DNA of 64,000 nt from Siderastrea radians (taxonomy: Eukaryota; Cnidaria; Anthozoa; Scleractinia; Rhizangiidae). The translations under genes were made by a program, and so were the position numbers. How positions within the stretch are numbered: position 1 is the stretch's first letter; the number at the start of each line of letters is the position of its first letter. This document shows, piece by piece, positions 27,701 through 42,811 of this stretch. Location of the stretch: assembly GCA_964017195.1 (NCBI GenBank), contig OZ024890.1, positions 19,973,701 to 20,037,700 on the forward strand, given 5' to 3'. The notes beneath the pieces are model-generated. The model was given only the letters and a program-made list of their open reading frames with translations, searched no databases and was not told where the DNA came from.

Positions 27701-30700
27701 TGACGTCCCTGAATTACGTTCGGGGAAGCCCCTAAAGTTATGCTCTTAGGATTCAGCAAAGAAACAAGTTTACTTCTCGGTGCTTTTTTGACTTTGCACC
27801 AGTTATAAGCAAGAGAAAACGGGAAAACAAGATAGGATAAAAGCGTTTGAAAAGTTTCTGGCCGAAAAGTTGAAAGAAACAGAAGAATTAAACTTACATC
27901 CGTTTTAACGAACACTGACGATTTTCTAGGAATTGCAGGAACATGTTGGGAAACCCCCTTTGCATCACCTTCCGAAAAAAACGTAGTCTAGTGTAGATCA
28001 CAAGACTATTCATGAATATAATTAATAAGCTTACCATGGTACCTCAGACAACAACCCATGATTTATGGAAACGGCAATTATTTATATAAGGTTGACCTGT
28101 TCTCTCTCATTAACCAGTTGTATTCTAGTTTGATTGCGGTTCTGGTTTTGTTTACTACCGGTTCGGAAGCGAAACCGAATGTTAGACAGCTTAGAGACTG
28201 GGCTATTGCCGAGTAACAGTTAAGTGGGCAAAAATTTCCAGCTCGGTTAATACTTTGATTAAATTTAACGTTTTCTTCCACAGCATGAAATAATGAATTT
28301 ACAAATCATTAAATCACATGTAAATATTCCTATATATAAGGCCTTTTCTTCACGCATGGGTTCTGCGGTGAGTAAAGATGCTTATCTCACAGAGCGAGTA
28401 AATGCTAAAGGTACGGATAAGATGAAGATGGATATAACTTACAGATTATTATTTACAGAAATACAGAAACTAATGATTTTTTTTTTTTTTTACTTTTCCC
28501 TGTTTTCCCAGTGTATTTTGGCTGGTTTTGCTGTGAACCCGTAAGAACCTCTAAGTCCCTTTAACACTCTTTACGCATCTTTACGCACTGCTCTTCTTTA
28601 CGTTTATCCTTCTGCAGGAACAATTCATCTGAATGTTCCTATCATGCAGAGCAAAATATTTTTCTCGATATTTAGATTTAAATAGCCTCCCTTCAACTCC
28701 ATGAATTAAGTCATTACTTGATTCGAAACTGAAACGAAACTGAAACGGTAACATTAGACCCACGGTATAAAACACCTTGGCAGCACGCAATGTGTTAGAA
28801 AAGAATTTAGAACGGCGAGCTCAGAGCAAGGCTAGAAAATATTAGAATTCCGTGAAGATGATTAGCCTCAGCCTAATCTCTAAGGACCAGTCCTAGTATA
28901 GTCTCCTTCGCAGCCGTTTTTAGGGTAGTCACGCAACGCTCCTCCTGGGCGGCCACTGCGGACACTTTTCCCTGTTCCTAAAGATTTCCGCTCATGGGAG
29001 CTGGACTCTACAAGTGTACAGTTTTTTAGATTTAAACTGATCCTCTACAATGCTATAGGAGGTTTCGGAAACTGCTAGTTCGAAGAGAAACTTAAAGTGG
29101 TAAACTTATGAAGCTGAATTAGGGAATCTGTGGATCACAACCCAGGAATGTTACGTGAGTGTCCTATATCCTTCGGGAAAAGTCCCTTTACAGCCGCTTC
29201 TCATCGCCCCTGGCCGCCAGGGACGCTCACAAGCTACTTTTATTTGAAAGGAACGATTACTATGGTTCTCGATCACAAGATTTTTTCTCTTTTGATCAGT
29301 TATGACAGTTATGGTAAGAAATCGTTCTTGTTCTGATGTTATGTTACCAAATCAAATATGGCCACTGGTCAAAGCTTTAATTTCATGCGGGGAATTCCCT
29401 ATATTTCAAAACGCCTCTGTTGATTGACCTTATGAAAGTCATGTGAGTTTCAATTATGATTACGTATGGGATTTTTAATTATACATGGCTCGAAAAGTAG
29501 GGCAATTGCCAAACTCCCCCTACGCCTCCCGATGTAGAGGCTCAGTGCACCTAACAAGGTACATTCGTGGGTGGGTGTTTTCATGGGTGAGACCTTGAGT
29601 GAGGTCTACTGTGAGTTTATAGGTGAGTTCGTGGGTGGTTGAGATTACGAGTGAATTCAAGGATTATTTTATAGGGCGTTCTGATTTGTGCGTGGGTGTG
29701 CTCATGGGTGAGTTCGTGGGTGATTTCGAGGGTGCGTTCGAGGGGTCGTTCATGGGTGATTTCCAGTGCTTAGCACAGTGATTAACTGAGTATAGTAATT
29801 CCGCCCAAACCATCCGGGTGGTGTCGGACTTATGTAGTAAAAGAACAAAGGCCTGGCGACCGACCAATAACAAATAAGTGGCGTCACAGACCAAGCTAAG
29901 GACCAGTGGAAGCTGAGCAATTGAAAACTTGTGATATTTTTTATCATGCAAAACAAGTAACTGGAGCATAATTAATTTAGAATGCTTTTAAAATTTTTAA
30001 CTTGACAACAAATTCTGCTAGCTACAGTAGCTAGGTTAATCTTTACAGTGAAAAAACCCAACAACATTTCCTAACTTCAAACATTCTGCTGCCGCTAAAA
30101 GTCAGTATAATTTTCGTGTGTGATATTCGTTACAAAGCCGTCAACTTGTATTGTAGTGATTTTTAGTTCACTTGTAAAGCGAAATGTTTATCAATGTAAA
30201 TTAATTGACAATGTAAAGCACTCAGTTGCTCCTAGTCACTGGGTTAGGCATTTCCACTCTTGACACAACTTCGTTGTTCATTAGCTTGTCGTGTTTGTGT
30301 CTTTGCAACTGCATTCAGTGAGCCCATGTATTAAAATTAAAAAGATGTTTGTTTTTGTGCCTAGATTGCTGGTTCAGGTCCTTTATTGTGAATATTATCT
30401 ACAGTCGTACTTGTAAGACTTAAGTTTAAACGTTCTTTGAAGACGAAATTTTTCGAGGAAGTCGTGTACCAATCGCTCTTTCTTAATATATGTATTTTAA
30501 GTTGTCTTTTTTGAGCTGTTTATTATTGCATACACAGGTAATCATATTTCCATGGACCCAGCACAATTATTAATTCAATTGTGTATTTGTTATTATATCG
30601 CTTCGACCCTGGCACAATTATTAATTCATTTGTGTATTTATTGTTAGTTCGATTCCAGGCGCTCGGAGTAATTATTCGATATAGATTCCGTCCGTGGTTT

Positions 30701-31044
30701 TTAACAGAGTACCCCCACTTTAACTTAAGAATATTAAACTAAATTGCGAAACTACTTGAAAAATAACGCGGGCTGAACGTTGTGGATCGCGATAAAGTGT
30801 CTGGAATTGGAGGATGGCAGGATGGAGCCAAAAATAGCCGGTGGTGAGGGATAGGAGCATCAAGTACCGGCTCTGTACATGCGTTGTTACTCCATCGACG
30901 GGTTACCCCACCCCCATCCCCTCCGCGTTTTCGTTAGGATTCACCAACGGCTCGCTGTTACCTATTTATACACCTGGGTGAAGAGAGACCATGTGGAGTA
31001 ACCGTGCACTATAGAAGAAGTCATTATTCTCCCTCATCTTGCAG
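27701..31044. other. Intergenic DNA between Q promoter and R terminal exon (unit A)
   Basis: No confident gene. It holds a TATATAAGG sequence at 28333-28341 followed by ATGGGTTCTGCG|GTGAGT (28356-28369), which could be a short first exon. Also present are a dispersed-repeat piece at 28898-28945, a 12-bp-period GTGGGTGA-type imperfect minisatellite at 29560-29760 and a two-copy direct repeat (CACAATTATTAATTCA) at 30554-30655. Identical stretches occupy 42812-46155 in unit B and 57928-61271 in unit C. Confidence 0.4.
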
Positions 31045-31767
<723 letters not shown>

Positions 31768-31984
31768 TTGATTTGTTGTTTTATAGAAGGGTCTCGTTTC
31801 AAAAGATATAACTGACACTTAAGGAATCAAAATTTCGTCTAAAAACCATTCGTCGGCTCGTCGACTCTTTTCAGAATTTTCATCTGTATGTGATTAAAAC
31901 GCTCTCATTAAAACGTGTTTGTGTCGTGAGTCAGATCGTCCAAAGGATCCAAGCGATATTCCAAGAGAAAAATGTATTATTTAC

Positions 31985-33038
31985 CTGTATAATGCGGCAG
32001 ACAGGCACAGTGGTGCAGATCTATGCAGTTTCCTCCGTTCCGGCATTCCCATTCTTCGCCGCAGTACGAGCTGTAAAAACCCAATGAATTATATCAGTGA
32101 TTCTATAACTAATCTCTCCTCATACTTTCCATGCATGGGCAGGGAAGCAGTTCAGGAAGGAAAGGAACTGAACAGAGGCATAAAGGTAAAAGTTAGCCAG
32201 ACAATCCGATTATAACTGTGCAAATCAACGCGCTGTCTCAAGTTGTCTTTGATATTTCAATTTTCGTAGCTTCCAATCGAAAAAGAGCTTAAACCGCTGT
32301 TACTGTTAGCAAACGTCTTCCGTTTTTAACAAACGTGTCTTAGAGCTGGCGCAGTACTGCAATTCTAAGGTGTATATGTGTAGACAGGTACCTGACCGAT
32401 CTCCAGGATAAACGTGACTACAGGCTATCAGGTAAAAAATGGTACAATTTTCCCATAAAAAATTAGTTTTCTTTCAGCACGTTTGTGTTTTATTGTATTG
32501 TTTTATTTATTGAATTGTAAAGCTCGAGGAACAAGTGCATACTGATTTACCTGTTACATGATTCGCCAAAATAGTTGTCGTAGCATTCACACTTCTTTGG
32601 GTCATTTGGGCATGCACCGAATTTGCAAGGTACTTGACAGAGAGAGCGATCGCACATGTCACCCACCCAGCCAGGCTCACAGTCGCATTTACTTCTAGAT
32701 TTCTTGCATGATCCATGCTCCCTACAGTGAAACCAAGGAAAACACGAGGTGACGTTTTCGCAGTTGGGTCCACCCCATCCTGTCTGGCAGCGTGCGCATG
32801 TCAAGCCGTCTGGACCGCAGTATCCGTGTTTGCAGGTAGCATTGGCTTTGCAGCCAATGCTTTCACAGCATTCGCCTGTGTAAAGGCCGGTTCTCTGCCG
32901 CGCGTAGCATGTGCACGAATTTGTTGCCTTGTCGAAATTTCCGTTTCCAAAGCACTGTGTTTCTGGATCACAGTGAGCTTGGACGTCCAGTACAAACAGG
33001 AACAGCAGACAAATAACTGACGCCCCAATCCTTATCAT
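31985..33038 (-). pseudogene. 5'-only P gene, unit B (signal peptide and five EGF modules)
   Basis: Only coding exons 1 (33038-32551) and 2 (32070-31985) of P are present; exons 3-5 with the remaining EGF modules, Hint domain and membrane helix are absent, because the unit starts in the P intron. The promoter block (34301-34551) is intact. Unspliced read-through after exon 2 would add Gly-Lys and stop, giving a secreted protein of 193 residues. Alternatively exon 2 (ending in phase 1) could splice to the next downstream compatible acceptor, coding exon 3 of Q copy A at 25228, to make a P-Q hybrid. Called a partial gene; whether it is expressed cannot be seen here. Confidence 0.75.
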
Positions 33039-33198
33039 TGCAGCTAGATGCAGATTATCTCCTATATTAAAAACAAAACATATCAAATTTGAATCACTGT
33101 TTATGTACCTAACATTGGATCTCAGTTTGTACCAGCAATTAGATTCGGTGCGGTGTTCTGGTAACTTAATTGTATATAAATGACATTAAAAAGAACAC

Positions 33199-33398
33199 TA
33201 GCCTGCGTGTCAGCCGGGCGCCGAAAGGAGAGGGAAGAGGGTGGGAAGATTATTCGCAAGCGTGAAGCGCGTGATGCGGAGCGCGGAGCGAGCGCGAGAG
33301 GAAGGAGGAGGAGGGGGCGCCGGCGGGCATTCCCCCTTCCTCTCGCGCTCCGCGCTTGCAAACAATTTCTCCCCTTTCCGCGCCTGCCACGCAGGCTA
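33199..33398. mobile_element. TAGCCTGCGTG foldback MITE (unit B)
   Basis: Copy of the element at 18088-18287. Confidence 0.75.
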
Positions 33399-34300
33399 AA
33401 AGAGCATGAGCCCGAGAAAAGGTACAAAACCAAATTTTGGGCTGCATGATTGACGGAAAAGTGACACTATTTCAGCCCTATTTCAGTCATGTGACCAAAT
33501 ATTCCTCAAGTAAACAGGTGGTTATATATCAAGGATAATTAGTGAAGTTGACAATAGCAATTAAGATTGTAGAAAAAGGTCCACTTCTCTGCCACTTGCC
33601 CAGTGTTATTAATGGTGAGACCACTCAAGTTTGTGTTTGCTAATTTCATATTGCAATTTTGTCCATTGTACAATCTGCCCAAGATCAAGACGTGAGAGAT
33701 CTGTGTATTCATTTCCTGAGTCGTCGCTCCCAACCCTAAAGTCCAAACTCGTTAAAACACGCTCGCAGCTGCTCACGACTGAATTAATCGAACGGGTTTA
33801 TGCCCGTTTGCATGAGATGTTCCCGTGAGATCCAAGTTTGCTTCTCGAAAGATAACTGAAAAGATATGTGATAGTTATTCAAAGAACTAGACGCGGAAGA
33901 TCTCTTTGGTGCATGACAAACAAGTAAATAGCCAACTCCCCAAAGAAAGTTTGCTTTCTTTTAAATAATTCTGCCGCAACTTTTTCATACTGATGCAAAA
34001 GATGATGCAACTTTTTCTGGCTTCATTGGAATTGAAATTAAAATCGTAGACTATTAAAATCATTTGGATATACTGCTGTCCATATTGATGCCAAATACGT
34101 ATAATCAAGGGACAAAATGCCATTGAGACACAGCCGCACGTTTAGCCTAGGTCACTAGGTGGAGTGACTCATGTTAAGTTGCTCGTGTTAAGATGCGTAG
34201 ATAAAACGACGACCCTAGTTTACTGTAACTGAAACCACGATTAAGTTGACGAGTTTTGACTACAATGACCAGCGGGGAAATGGACGATTTCTAAAAACTG

Positions 34301-34551
34301 ATCACGGGTTGAATTACTAATAATTACTGACTAAAATGAAGGCTGCGGTAGGGAGTCTTGAGTACATTCCCTGTCTATAACTACTGCATTATCAGACAAA
34401 CTTACCTAACAAACAGGGTGTCACACTGACCAAACGCTGTGGCACAACACTGTAAAATGACTATAGATTTCTAGGTTACTATCGCATTTGTAATGTATAG
34501 CAAACATCCTGCGGATGTCATGTGAGTTTATCGTGAACAAACCGGTAGCTT
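34301..34551 (-). promoter_or_regulatory. Conserved promoter / first exon of the 5'-only P gene (unit B)
   Basis: Copy of 19190-19440. The triple CACGTG array follows at 34948-34969. Confidence 0.5.
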
Positions 34552-37500
34552 CTCGGAGAGCAAAAACGTACTGTTGAATGACCTTTTGAATATTACGCGT
34601 CCGACGAAGCCTTTACGATTTGTAAACACTAAATCTCCGTTCTTTTGCATACTCTATTTCGTTTTTTTTTCTTCTTTTTCTTTTTGAAAACCGCTGGAGA
34701 TGTTCAAAAATTTATGTGTGCTAAGATCATATCTAGGCTAAGATCTTACAAACGTTTAAATAGAAATAAAATACACGGAAATATGGGGTAACAGTTGTCA
34801 TGACCAACTGCGCCCCGGCCATAAGTTGTAATATTTAAATTCTCTATCGGTGGCTTCTTATTGCAATGTCATATTTTTCTTTAACGTCCACACATTTCCC
34901 ACGCAGTCGTTTTTAAGGGAGTCGTATTACCTATACCCTCCTCCCCACACGTGTACACGTGCACACGTGAACTTCCAGTCCCGGTTCAGGCTCAGCTCAA
35001 AAAGAAGGAAATCATAAAAGAGTGTAGTGGTTAAAAACTAGCTACAGAAAATTAGGGGTTGAAATAAGCCGGGGGTGACGAACCTTTTTCACCTAGAGAA
35101 GTTTCTAGGTACAAAAAGTTGATACAAAATGGACTAACAGAGAACAAGTAGGAGCATGTTAAGGAAGACACTTCGCGGTAAATCATGAAAATTTTTGTCT
35201 CGTGTAGTCTTGTCCTCGTCACAAGATTGTATCAAGAATAACAGTTAAGAAAGAACTTACTAGAATAGATAGCAAACTACATGATATTATTTTAGCATAC
35301 GCTAGCTATTTACCATCAGAGCAAAATTTTAAAAGTGCTTTTCCTCTTTACTAATAAGCTTTCTTCACTCAGGTCAGGGTCAAAACAAAAAAGCCAAAAA
35401 CTCTGATCGAGCACACGGTATAAACATGTGATGTGGGAGAGGACAATTGAGAAGCGTGACTGGGTTCCGTCAGAGGCTAGGAATGATCTAGTGAAACTGA
35501 ACACTAGAAAATTCAGAACTGCATGGCAGTTTTACGTAGCTATTTTAAGCTCCTCGGTGTTACATGTTTAAATAAAGTATTGTTGTTGCTGATGTTGTCG
35601 TTGATGACAATCATGATTTGAAAAATTTGTTCATTTTTTAAAATTTTTCATCTTCGCGTTCTTAGCATTCTAAATTATTAAGCAGGCATTTTCGTTTCCG
35701 GGATTTCAAAAGAGGAAAAAAGATTAAATCAAAATCGTTGTCGTTACTCTTTGGGAGAGGTCAATGAGATTTCAGTCAGTTTAAAAGGCAGAGAAACAGA
35801 AAGAAGCATAACTAACTAAATGATAATTAAGCGATCCTATAGGACCCAGGTATAGGGGTGTCACTGCAATCAGTGATTTTCACTCAACACTTTTCCGGGA
35901 TAACCTCCAACGCAGACGTTCTGACGGAGTTCAAGAATGTCTGCCTTGGAAGCTATGTTTGTTGTGGTTGATGTTGTTTTCATTGTGTTTCCCTAATCAA
36001 AGATGCCCAGTCTACTAGAGCAAGATTTTCACAACGAAAGACCCCCTTTCTTATAAATCGCTTTTCTCAGTTATAAATAAACCTTACGAAATGTCATGTG
36101 ACTTTCTATATTGGAAGAAATCATATCAAGGCGCCGCGGCCGATCAGATTCGCGAAAAAGTTAGCTATTTTTAAAGTGGGGAAAAAGTCGGCAGGGCCAA
36201 TCAACCAGCGAACCGAATATCGATGGTTTCGGTGATTTTGGTGTTAATAGAGCGGTTTACAATTGAGCGTCGAAAGTAATTCGTGATTTGCTTTGGTTTT
36301 GCTTTACTTCGCTTTGTCATTGGGTAAAAAATCTCGCGCCACTTTCTCGGCCAAGCAGAAGTAAAACCAAAACCAATCGCAACTTGCTCGCACGCGTTTT
36401 CCCGCGCTTGGCGCCGGTTACATGTATTTGCTTTGAGTTCTGATTGGTTCCTTGGGTAATTTGTGTTTGTTGTGATTGGATAAGGTAATTACTTTGTTTT
36501 TGGTTTTACGACACTCATTTGAAAAGCGCTCTATTGAGACAATCGCTCCTCGAGGTAAAGATGAAGTCGATATTGAAGAGGATCTGAAGAGCTAGTCGAA
36601 TTTCCGAGGTCACATATAGAGCGGTTTTCGATCTTTAAGCGTCAAAAGTAATTTGGCCTTCGCTGTGGTTTTGCTTTACTACGATCTCTGATTGGTTACA
36701 AAAACTCGCTTCACTTTCTCAACCAATCTTGAGCCAGACGTAAACCAAAACCAAACGTGACTTGCTCGCACGCGTTTTAGCGCGCTCCGACGCTACGTAC
36801 ATGCATCTGTTCCGAGTTCTGACTGTTCCACTGTGTTGTTTCTGACTTTTGTTATTGATCAGAGTAATAACTTTGGTTATAATTTTGGTGAAATACACCC
36901 GAGCACCCAGTGTCTACGATCTGCTCGGTCAGAGGTTGCACCCGCGTGTCAACATTTAGAAACAGCCGTCGAGCTCTGGAGACGAAAATGGAAAATTTGC
37001 AGTTTGTGACGCGCTGTACCAAGCTATGCATTGCAAAAACAGAGCTCTTTTAACTGGCAGTTCAGACAATTAATAAGTCGTTATTAACAACAAAATAAGC
37101 TTATTTGACTTTTGTAGATATAATCCTACATACATACTACATACAGTATAATACAAGTCTGCACGCACCATCAATTATCAGAGTATGCGCCGGGATAAAA
37201 TTTTGAATCCAAAGCAAATTACGTTAAAGAAATCTTGGAAACGACTACAAAACACGTACTATACCCATTGATTATAGCTAATGTTTATGGACCAATAGAT
37301 CACACTGCTAAGGATGTCCAATATTATGATAACTACTGTTTAAATAGAGCAAGATAAAGGCTAATTTTGTACGCCGCAATTTGCCATAATTTTGGGAGCG
37401 GTAAGTTTGTTGCATGTCAAAAGCAATAGTGCTTGCGAAGTCCTAGTGTCACAATCTAACAACCTAAAACCCAACAAAAAGTTTAGTAAGCCTAACTGCG

Positions 37501-38062
37501 ATTTTTTTCCGTTTTGAACCTAATCGAAAGCAGAATTTTGGCGAGACTGCCGTACCGGTAAATTGGGCAAATCACCCACACCTGAAGAAAAATAGGTGGT
37601 CTACTTTTGTGTAGGCAAAACTCCTCCCAGGTCAGTCCTGGAAAGGGAATCACTGTTCTATATATAAGCCTAAAAAACGGATGAGCCACTGTCACTGTAC
37701 TGTATCTTTAACTAAGAAAGCTAATTTGCACCTAGCCCTTTCACTCTACGTGTTACATAATTCTTAATGATAAATCTGTGAATAACGCCCATATAAACTG
37801 ATAACAGAGTTCTAAAAGTGGACTCGCCAAGAGACAATGAAAACGGCAAGATACACGAAAAAGAAGATGGTAATGATGTCTATTACTCGTTCAATTTATA
37901 AGCGTTGTGCAATCTCACAACAGTGTTCTAAAAGCGGACTCGCCAAGAGACCTGAAGCCGACAAACAAAGTGAGCAAAGACGGTAATACGTCTATCGCTC
38001 GTTCTATAAGCGTACTTAGAGCGCTTTTACGAGTGAAACAGTTAGTACTAGCGCGACTGTGT

Positions 38063-41000
38063 TCATATTTCAGCCACCAGTGGCTCTAGCTCCATACGTT
38101 TCTTTGTCTTAGCGCGGGTTTTCTTCACAATCACAATGAGCACCAAAACAAGACACATGACACCCAGTACGCCTCCGATAACTGCAGCTGCGGAGAAGCC
38201 TGAGCCTGAGTTGCTAGCGTCAGCGTGTTCTTCGTCTGATTTCAACACCTCCTTGGCCTGTTAAAGAAGGTATAAAATTTTCAGTCACTAAAAGTTTATG
38301 GAAGCTTTTAGAGGGCAGGTATAACGAGTCAAGATCAAATGCTCTAACACACGTTACTTCAGTAAAGTAGATGGCCATACGACCTGAGCTTAATTCCAGT
38401 GTAAGTAACTCGATGTACAAGTACATCTTCCCTGAATGGGATACCGGTCAATTGAAGAGTTACGCACGACAATTTGTACACCCGTTTGTGTACCCAGGGT
38501 AGAGAGAGACAACGTGGAGCAGGAATTTTTAACTAAGAACGACTTCACGACAGACTCGAGCTAAAAATTTCAGATCGAAAGACGACGCACTTTAAAAGGG
38601 AAATACTGGAACAGCGCAAAGGACGAGTTGAAATCTTGGATGTAATGAAAACGAAAAAGACAAAGCTGTTAATCAGCACCACTTTTTTTTCCGGAGTATT
38701 GTTCGTTGCTTTGTCAAGGACTGAAAGGCTTGCTTATATCTCACCTCGACTGTCTGTTTTCCATGCAAGTCACTAAGGAAGCCAGGATGTGCTGATTCGC
38801 CCCACACCTGTTTGTCCCGATTTGCAAGCACGATCGAGTCGTTACACGAGGAGACAAGCAAACCCTCATTTCCGACTGTGTATCGATCGTATTCGTCGAC
38901 CGACAAGTCGTAAACGGCAACGAGACTGTCTTCGCCGGATGATGCGAGCAGTTGAGAGGCCTTCAGTTGATGCTGAAGTTTCACTGTTTTACCTTGCAGT
39001 CCCTGGAGCGAATGTGACGTTGTTACGTTCACAGCACTTATCCAATTGCCTGTTCCAATTTCAAAGAACGGGTGGTCGGGCGTGACCCAGATGTCTTCGT
39101 TTTGCATTCGAAACACGACGAGGTCCTTCGTTGGTACGAGCCGTTTCCGAACCTGATCAACACGACGTAGGTATGTCACAGAGGGATCATCGCCTTCATG
39201 TCGAGTCACCACCATGTCGCCTTCCTTGATGCTCTCGATCGGTACCAGTCCTTTGTCAGTGTGCACCAGGGTGTCTCCTCTGAAGCAAGACTTTAACAGA
39301 CAGCAATCATGATGCCAGGTTGGGCGGCACTGAACTTTGTTGGGGTCCGTACAGTCGCAAGTCTCCGGCGGGCAGCACTTTGGACACTGCATCGCATCGC
39401 AATGGGTACCCACGTAAGGTGCGGTACAAACACAGGTATAAGGATCACTAGGACAACCACCATGGACGCATGGCTCCATACAATACCTCACCTTCGTACA
39501 GGGTCCGTGAGTGGGGTCAAAGCCAGGGACTGGCAGGGGTTCATTCATCCAACCAGAGTCGCAGGCGCATACTTTACCTTTAGGGCCATGATGACAACGT
39601 CCATGTGCGCATCCGTCACACGTCGGAACAGAGCATTGTGGGCCCATATATCCTGCGCAAAATAAATTATAATAATAAGAAAAATGAACGTTTAGCCTCT
39701 TTGTTAAGAATATAATTTCAATAATAAATCCTGTCATTCTTTTTCTAACTGTAACCAAGAGATCATGTTCTCTTGCTGTAACCAATCAACTATTTGGTTT
39801 TTACTTAATCAGCCGGTGGTTGTTAGTAAGCCTCGGTGAGTTCGCAAATGTTGGGCATAATAAAGACCTGTTAATGGTTCAACATCTAGTGCCAGCTGCT
39901 TTTCTAGTGCTCACCAAGGCGATGGTGTATTCCACACCGAGGATGTCTTGTTCCAGTACAATCATTAAAGTGCCTCGTTTTTGCATATCACTTTTAAGAC
40001 TGTTAAGTCAGTGACCTCAAAATTGCAGAGATGGGGGCAATTTCACGCGATCTCCACTTCTGGTATTCTCTTAATACTAGGGCAGATCAAGTGACCTCAG
40101 CTGCACTATTTAGGGCCTGTACACCTTCAAAAATCACAAACCTGGTTTGCACTTGCACGTGTTAGGGCCCTCTTCACAGGTCCCTCCTACAGAGGAGCAG
40201 TTGAGACAAGGTCCCTGGTATATGCTGCAGTTCCCAGGAGGCCCCCAGTTGGTCTCACATTCACACACGTCAGGTTTGTGGTTACACCGTCCGTGTTCGC
40301 AGGGTACACTACACTCGCTGACGGTCTCACAATGATCTCCTGGAAACAAACAACAACAGCAAAGTTATGTTAAATCAAGAGGAACGAAACAATAAGAAAA
40401 CGAAGGATCAGCTGGGCTCGGACTATATTAGAAGGGCCACACAGCCGGAGCTTAACCAAGTGCCTGTAACCTGATGAAGCAATTAACTCCTCACTACTAC
40501 CACTTCCCAACTGGAATAGGATGGGAAGCTTGTCTCTCACAGGGTTATCCCCAGGGCCCGGTTGTTCAAAAGCCCGTTGTTTACGCTGATCCAGAATTAA
40601 AATTAAACCAAAGGTCCCATGTTTCTTGTTGTGGTGCTGGTTCACAGCTATTTCTAAGTGGCCGTTTGAAAGCAACCAAAGTTAAAACGTAGATCTCTTT
40701 GTGATCAAGTTTGAAAGTTCCAATCTTTATACAAAGGAAAAATATATTTGCCCACCTGAATAATGTGCCGGACAAACGCAGTGATACAGATCTATGCAGT
40801 AGCCTCCGTTCAAACATTGCCAATTGTCACCGCAGTACGACCTGTGAAAAACCAACCAAATCAAAATTTTACTGATTAATGTGTAACTAACAGTACACAG
40901 CGAAGTCAGAAGAAGAAACGAACTGATCACAGAAGGGGTATCTGTGCTTTGAAACCACTGTCGTATGCCAAACCAACGAGTCAGTTTGTCTGCAAACAAG

Positions 41001-41577
41001 ACCAGGTTACCGAGAAAAATTAAGAGATTGTAGAGGTTAAATAATTATAGACAATAGCTTAAAAGCTCGGAAAACGAGACACAACTTACCTGTCACATGC
41101 TGGGCCAAAATAATTTTCGTAGCATTCGCACTTCTTTGGGTCATTTGGGCATGCACCAAATTTGCAGGGTACTGCACATAGAGAGCGATCGCACAGGTCA
41201 CCCACCCAGCCAGGTTCACAGTCGCATTTACTTCTAGATCTTTTACACGAACCATGCTGTCGACAGGGGAACCAAGGAAAACACGAGGTCACGTTTTCGC
41301 AGTTGGGTCCACCCCATCCTGTATGACATCGTGCGCATGTCAAACCATCTGGACCGCAGTATCCGTGTTTGCAGGTAGCATTGGCTTTGCAGCCAATGCT
41401 CTCACAGCATTCGCCTGTGTAAAGGCCGGTTCTCTGCCGTGCGTAACAACTGCATGTCTGCGTTGCTGCGATGTAATTGCCGTTTCCAAAGCACTGTGTT
41501 TCTGAATCACAATGGGCTTGGACTTGCAATATAAAAAGGAACAGCAGGCAAATAACTGATGCCCCGGTCCCTAACAT
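38063..41577 (-). CDS. EGF-Hint-membrane protein, paralog Q, copy B (624 aa)
   Basis: Exons 41577-41090, 40841-40756, 40339-40142, 39652-38745, 38257-38063. No difference from copy A was found in the exons; the Hint-exon frame translates identically. Start, Hint motifs (Cys380, TPDH, GLLVSSC) and membrane helix are as in copy A. The conserved promoter block is at 42541-42811. Downstream on the minus strand lies the 3'-UTR duplication (37804-38012), then the promoter block of the 5'-only P gene of the same unit. Confidence 0.9.
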
Positions 41578-41962
41578 TGTAGCTGGGTGCAAAGTCTGTA
41601 GAGGAAACGCGAAAATATCATGCAGTGTATTAAGCACAGAAAAAAAAATTAGCAAAAACTCCTATGTACTTGAAGTTCTATTGTTGTAATTAATGTACAT
41701 ATATGTACCTGACTAAAAACGAGTTGTACTAACCGGGTTGATAAGATTTACTGAGCGAATTTCAGATTACGGTGCAAATAAGACTAAATTCTCGAACACG
41801 AAACAGAGTGTTAAGGACCTTGTTTTTAGCTAAGTTTTTAAACTATTCAGTTAAATTTCTGACTTTTTAAGGCTTTTTAACATGTTTTTGTAATTCTTAT
41901 TTCCTTATTATTTGCAGGGCCCCACTGAAAAACACCTTGGTGATGTGGGCACCCTGGATAAA

Positions 41963-41963
<1 letters not shown>

Positions 41964-42047
<84 letters not shown>
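41964..42047. repeat. (ATT)28 microsatellite (unit B)
   Basis: Same length as in unit A. Confidence 0.95.
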
Positions 42048-42048
<1 letters not shown>

Positions 42049-42540
42049 GGCAGACACGTCTGAGCAGAGGGCACTCAACTAACGCATTTTCTGAATTCAC
42101 TAACTGACATAATTAGTTTTATTTTCATTTTCGATTTAAAGGGCTTCTCAGCCGTTCCTATAGAACAGATCGAATTCTTGTAACATCTCGGACGTCAGCT
42201 TGAAACGGACGGGACTTTTTTTATCCTGACAAAACAAGCTACAGTTGAGGAAGAAACTGAAATCATATTTTATAAAGGCAGTTTGATATATACTACTGGT
42301 AATTTTCTTGTCCATTCAGGATGTCAGTTGACAAACAAAATGAGACATGCATAGAATACGTATAGCCTTAGTTGACTAGTCGTACATTTATGACGCCTTC
42401 AGTTCATTTACACTAAGATCTCAGTACCAACTGCAAACGCAAATTTTGTCATCAAATTGAGCCCGATGTGTGAAGATTACTAGCAAACAGGAAATTGAAA
42501 ATATGTGCAAGGTAAAGGGTCCCGTTTGGATTAAAAACAG

Positions 42541-42811
42541 GCAAAATGGACGATTTTTGAAAAATGATTTACAAAGGATCCCGTGAAAAGGGCTCAATAC
42601 ATTCACGGTCTTCACAGTTCGACAACAACAGAGCTTTCGATCAGATAGAGAGACTCACCTTAAAATATGCTGAAGGCTGCAGTATACTCTCCGAACGCTT
42701 TGGGACAGCGCTGCAAAATGACTCCCAGTTTCTAGGAACGTTTGCATTTGTAATGTGTGTAGACACCCTGTGAAGGTCATGTGAGTTATCATGAACCAAT
42801 AGTTGCACCAA
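42541..42811 (-). promoter_or_regulatory. Conserved promoter / first exon of Q copy B
   Basis: Copy of 27430-27700. Confidence 0.5.

Noticed and set aside
29664..29969. 101-residue minus-strand frame with a Ser/Pro/Thr-rich end
   Set aside because: The repetitive half is the imperfect GTGGGTGA minisatellite; no signal peptide context, splice context or domain supports a gene.
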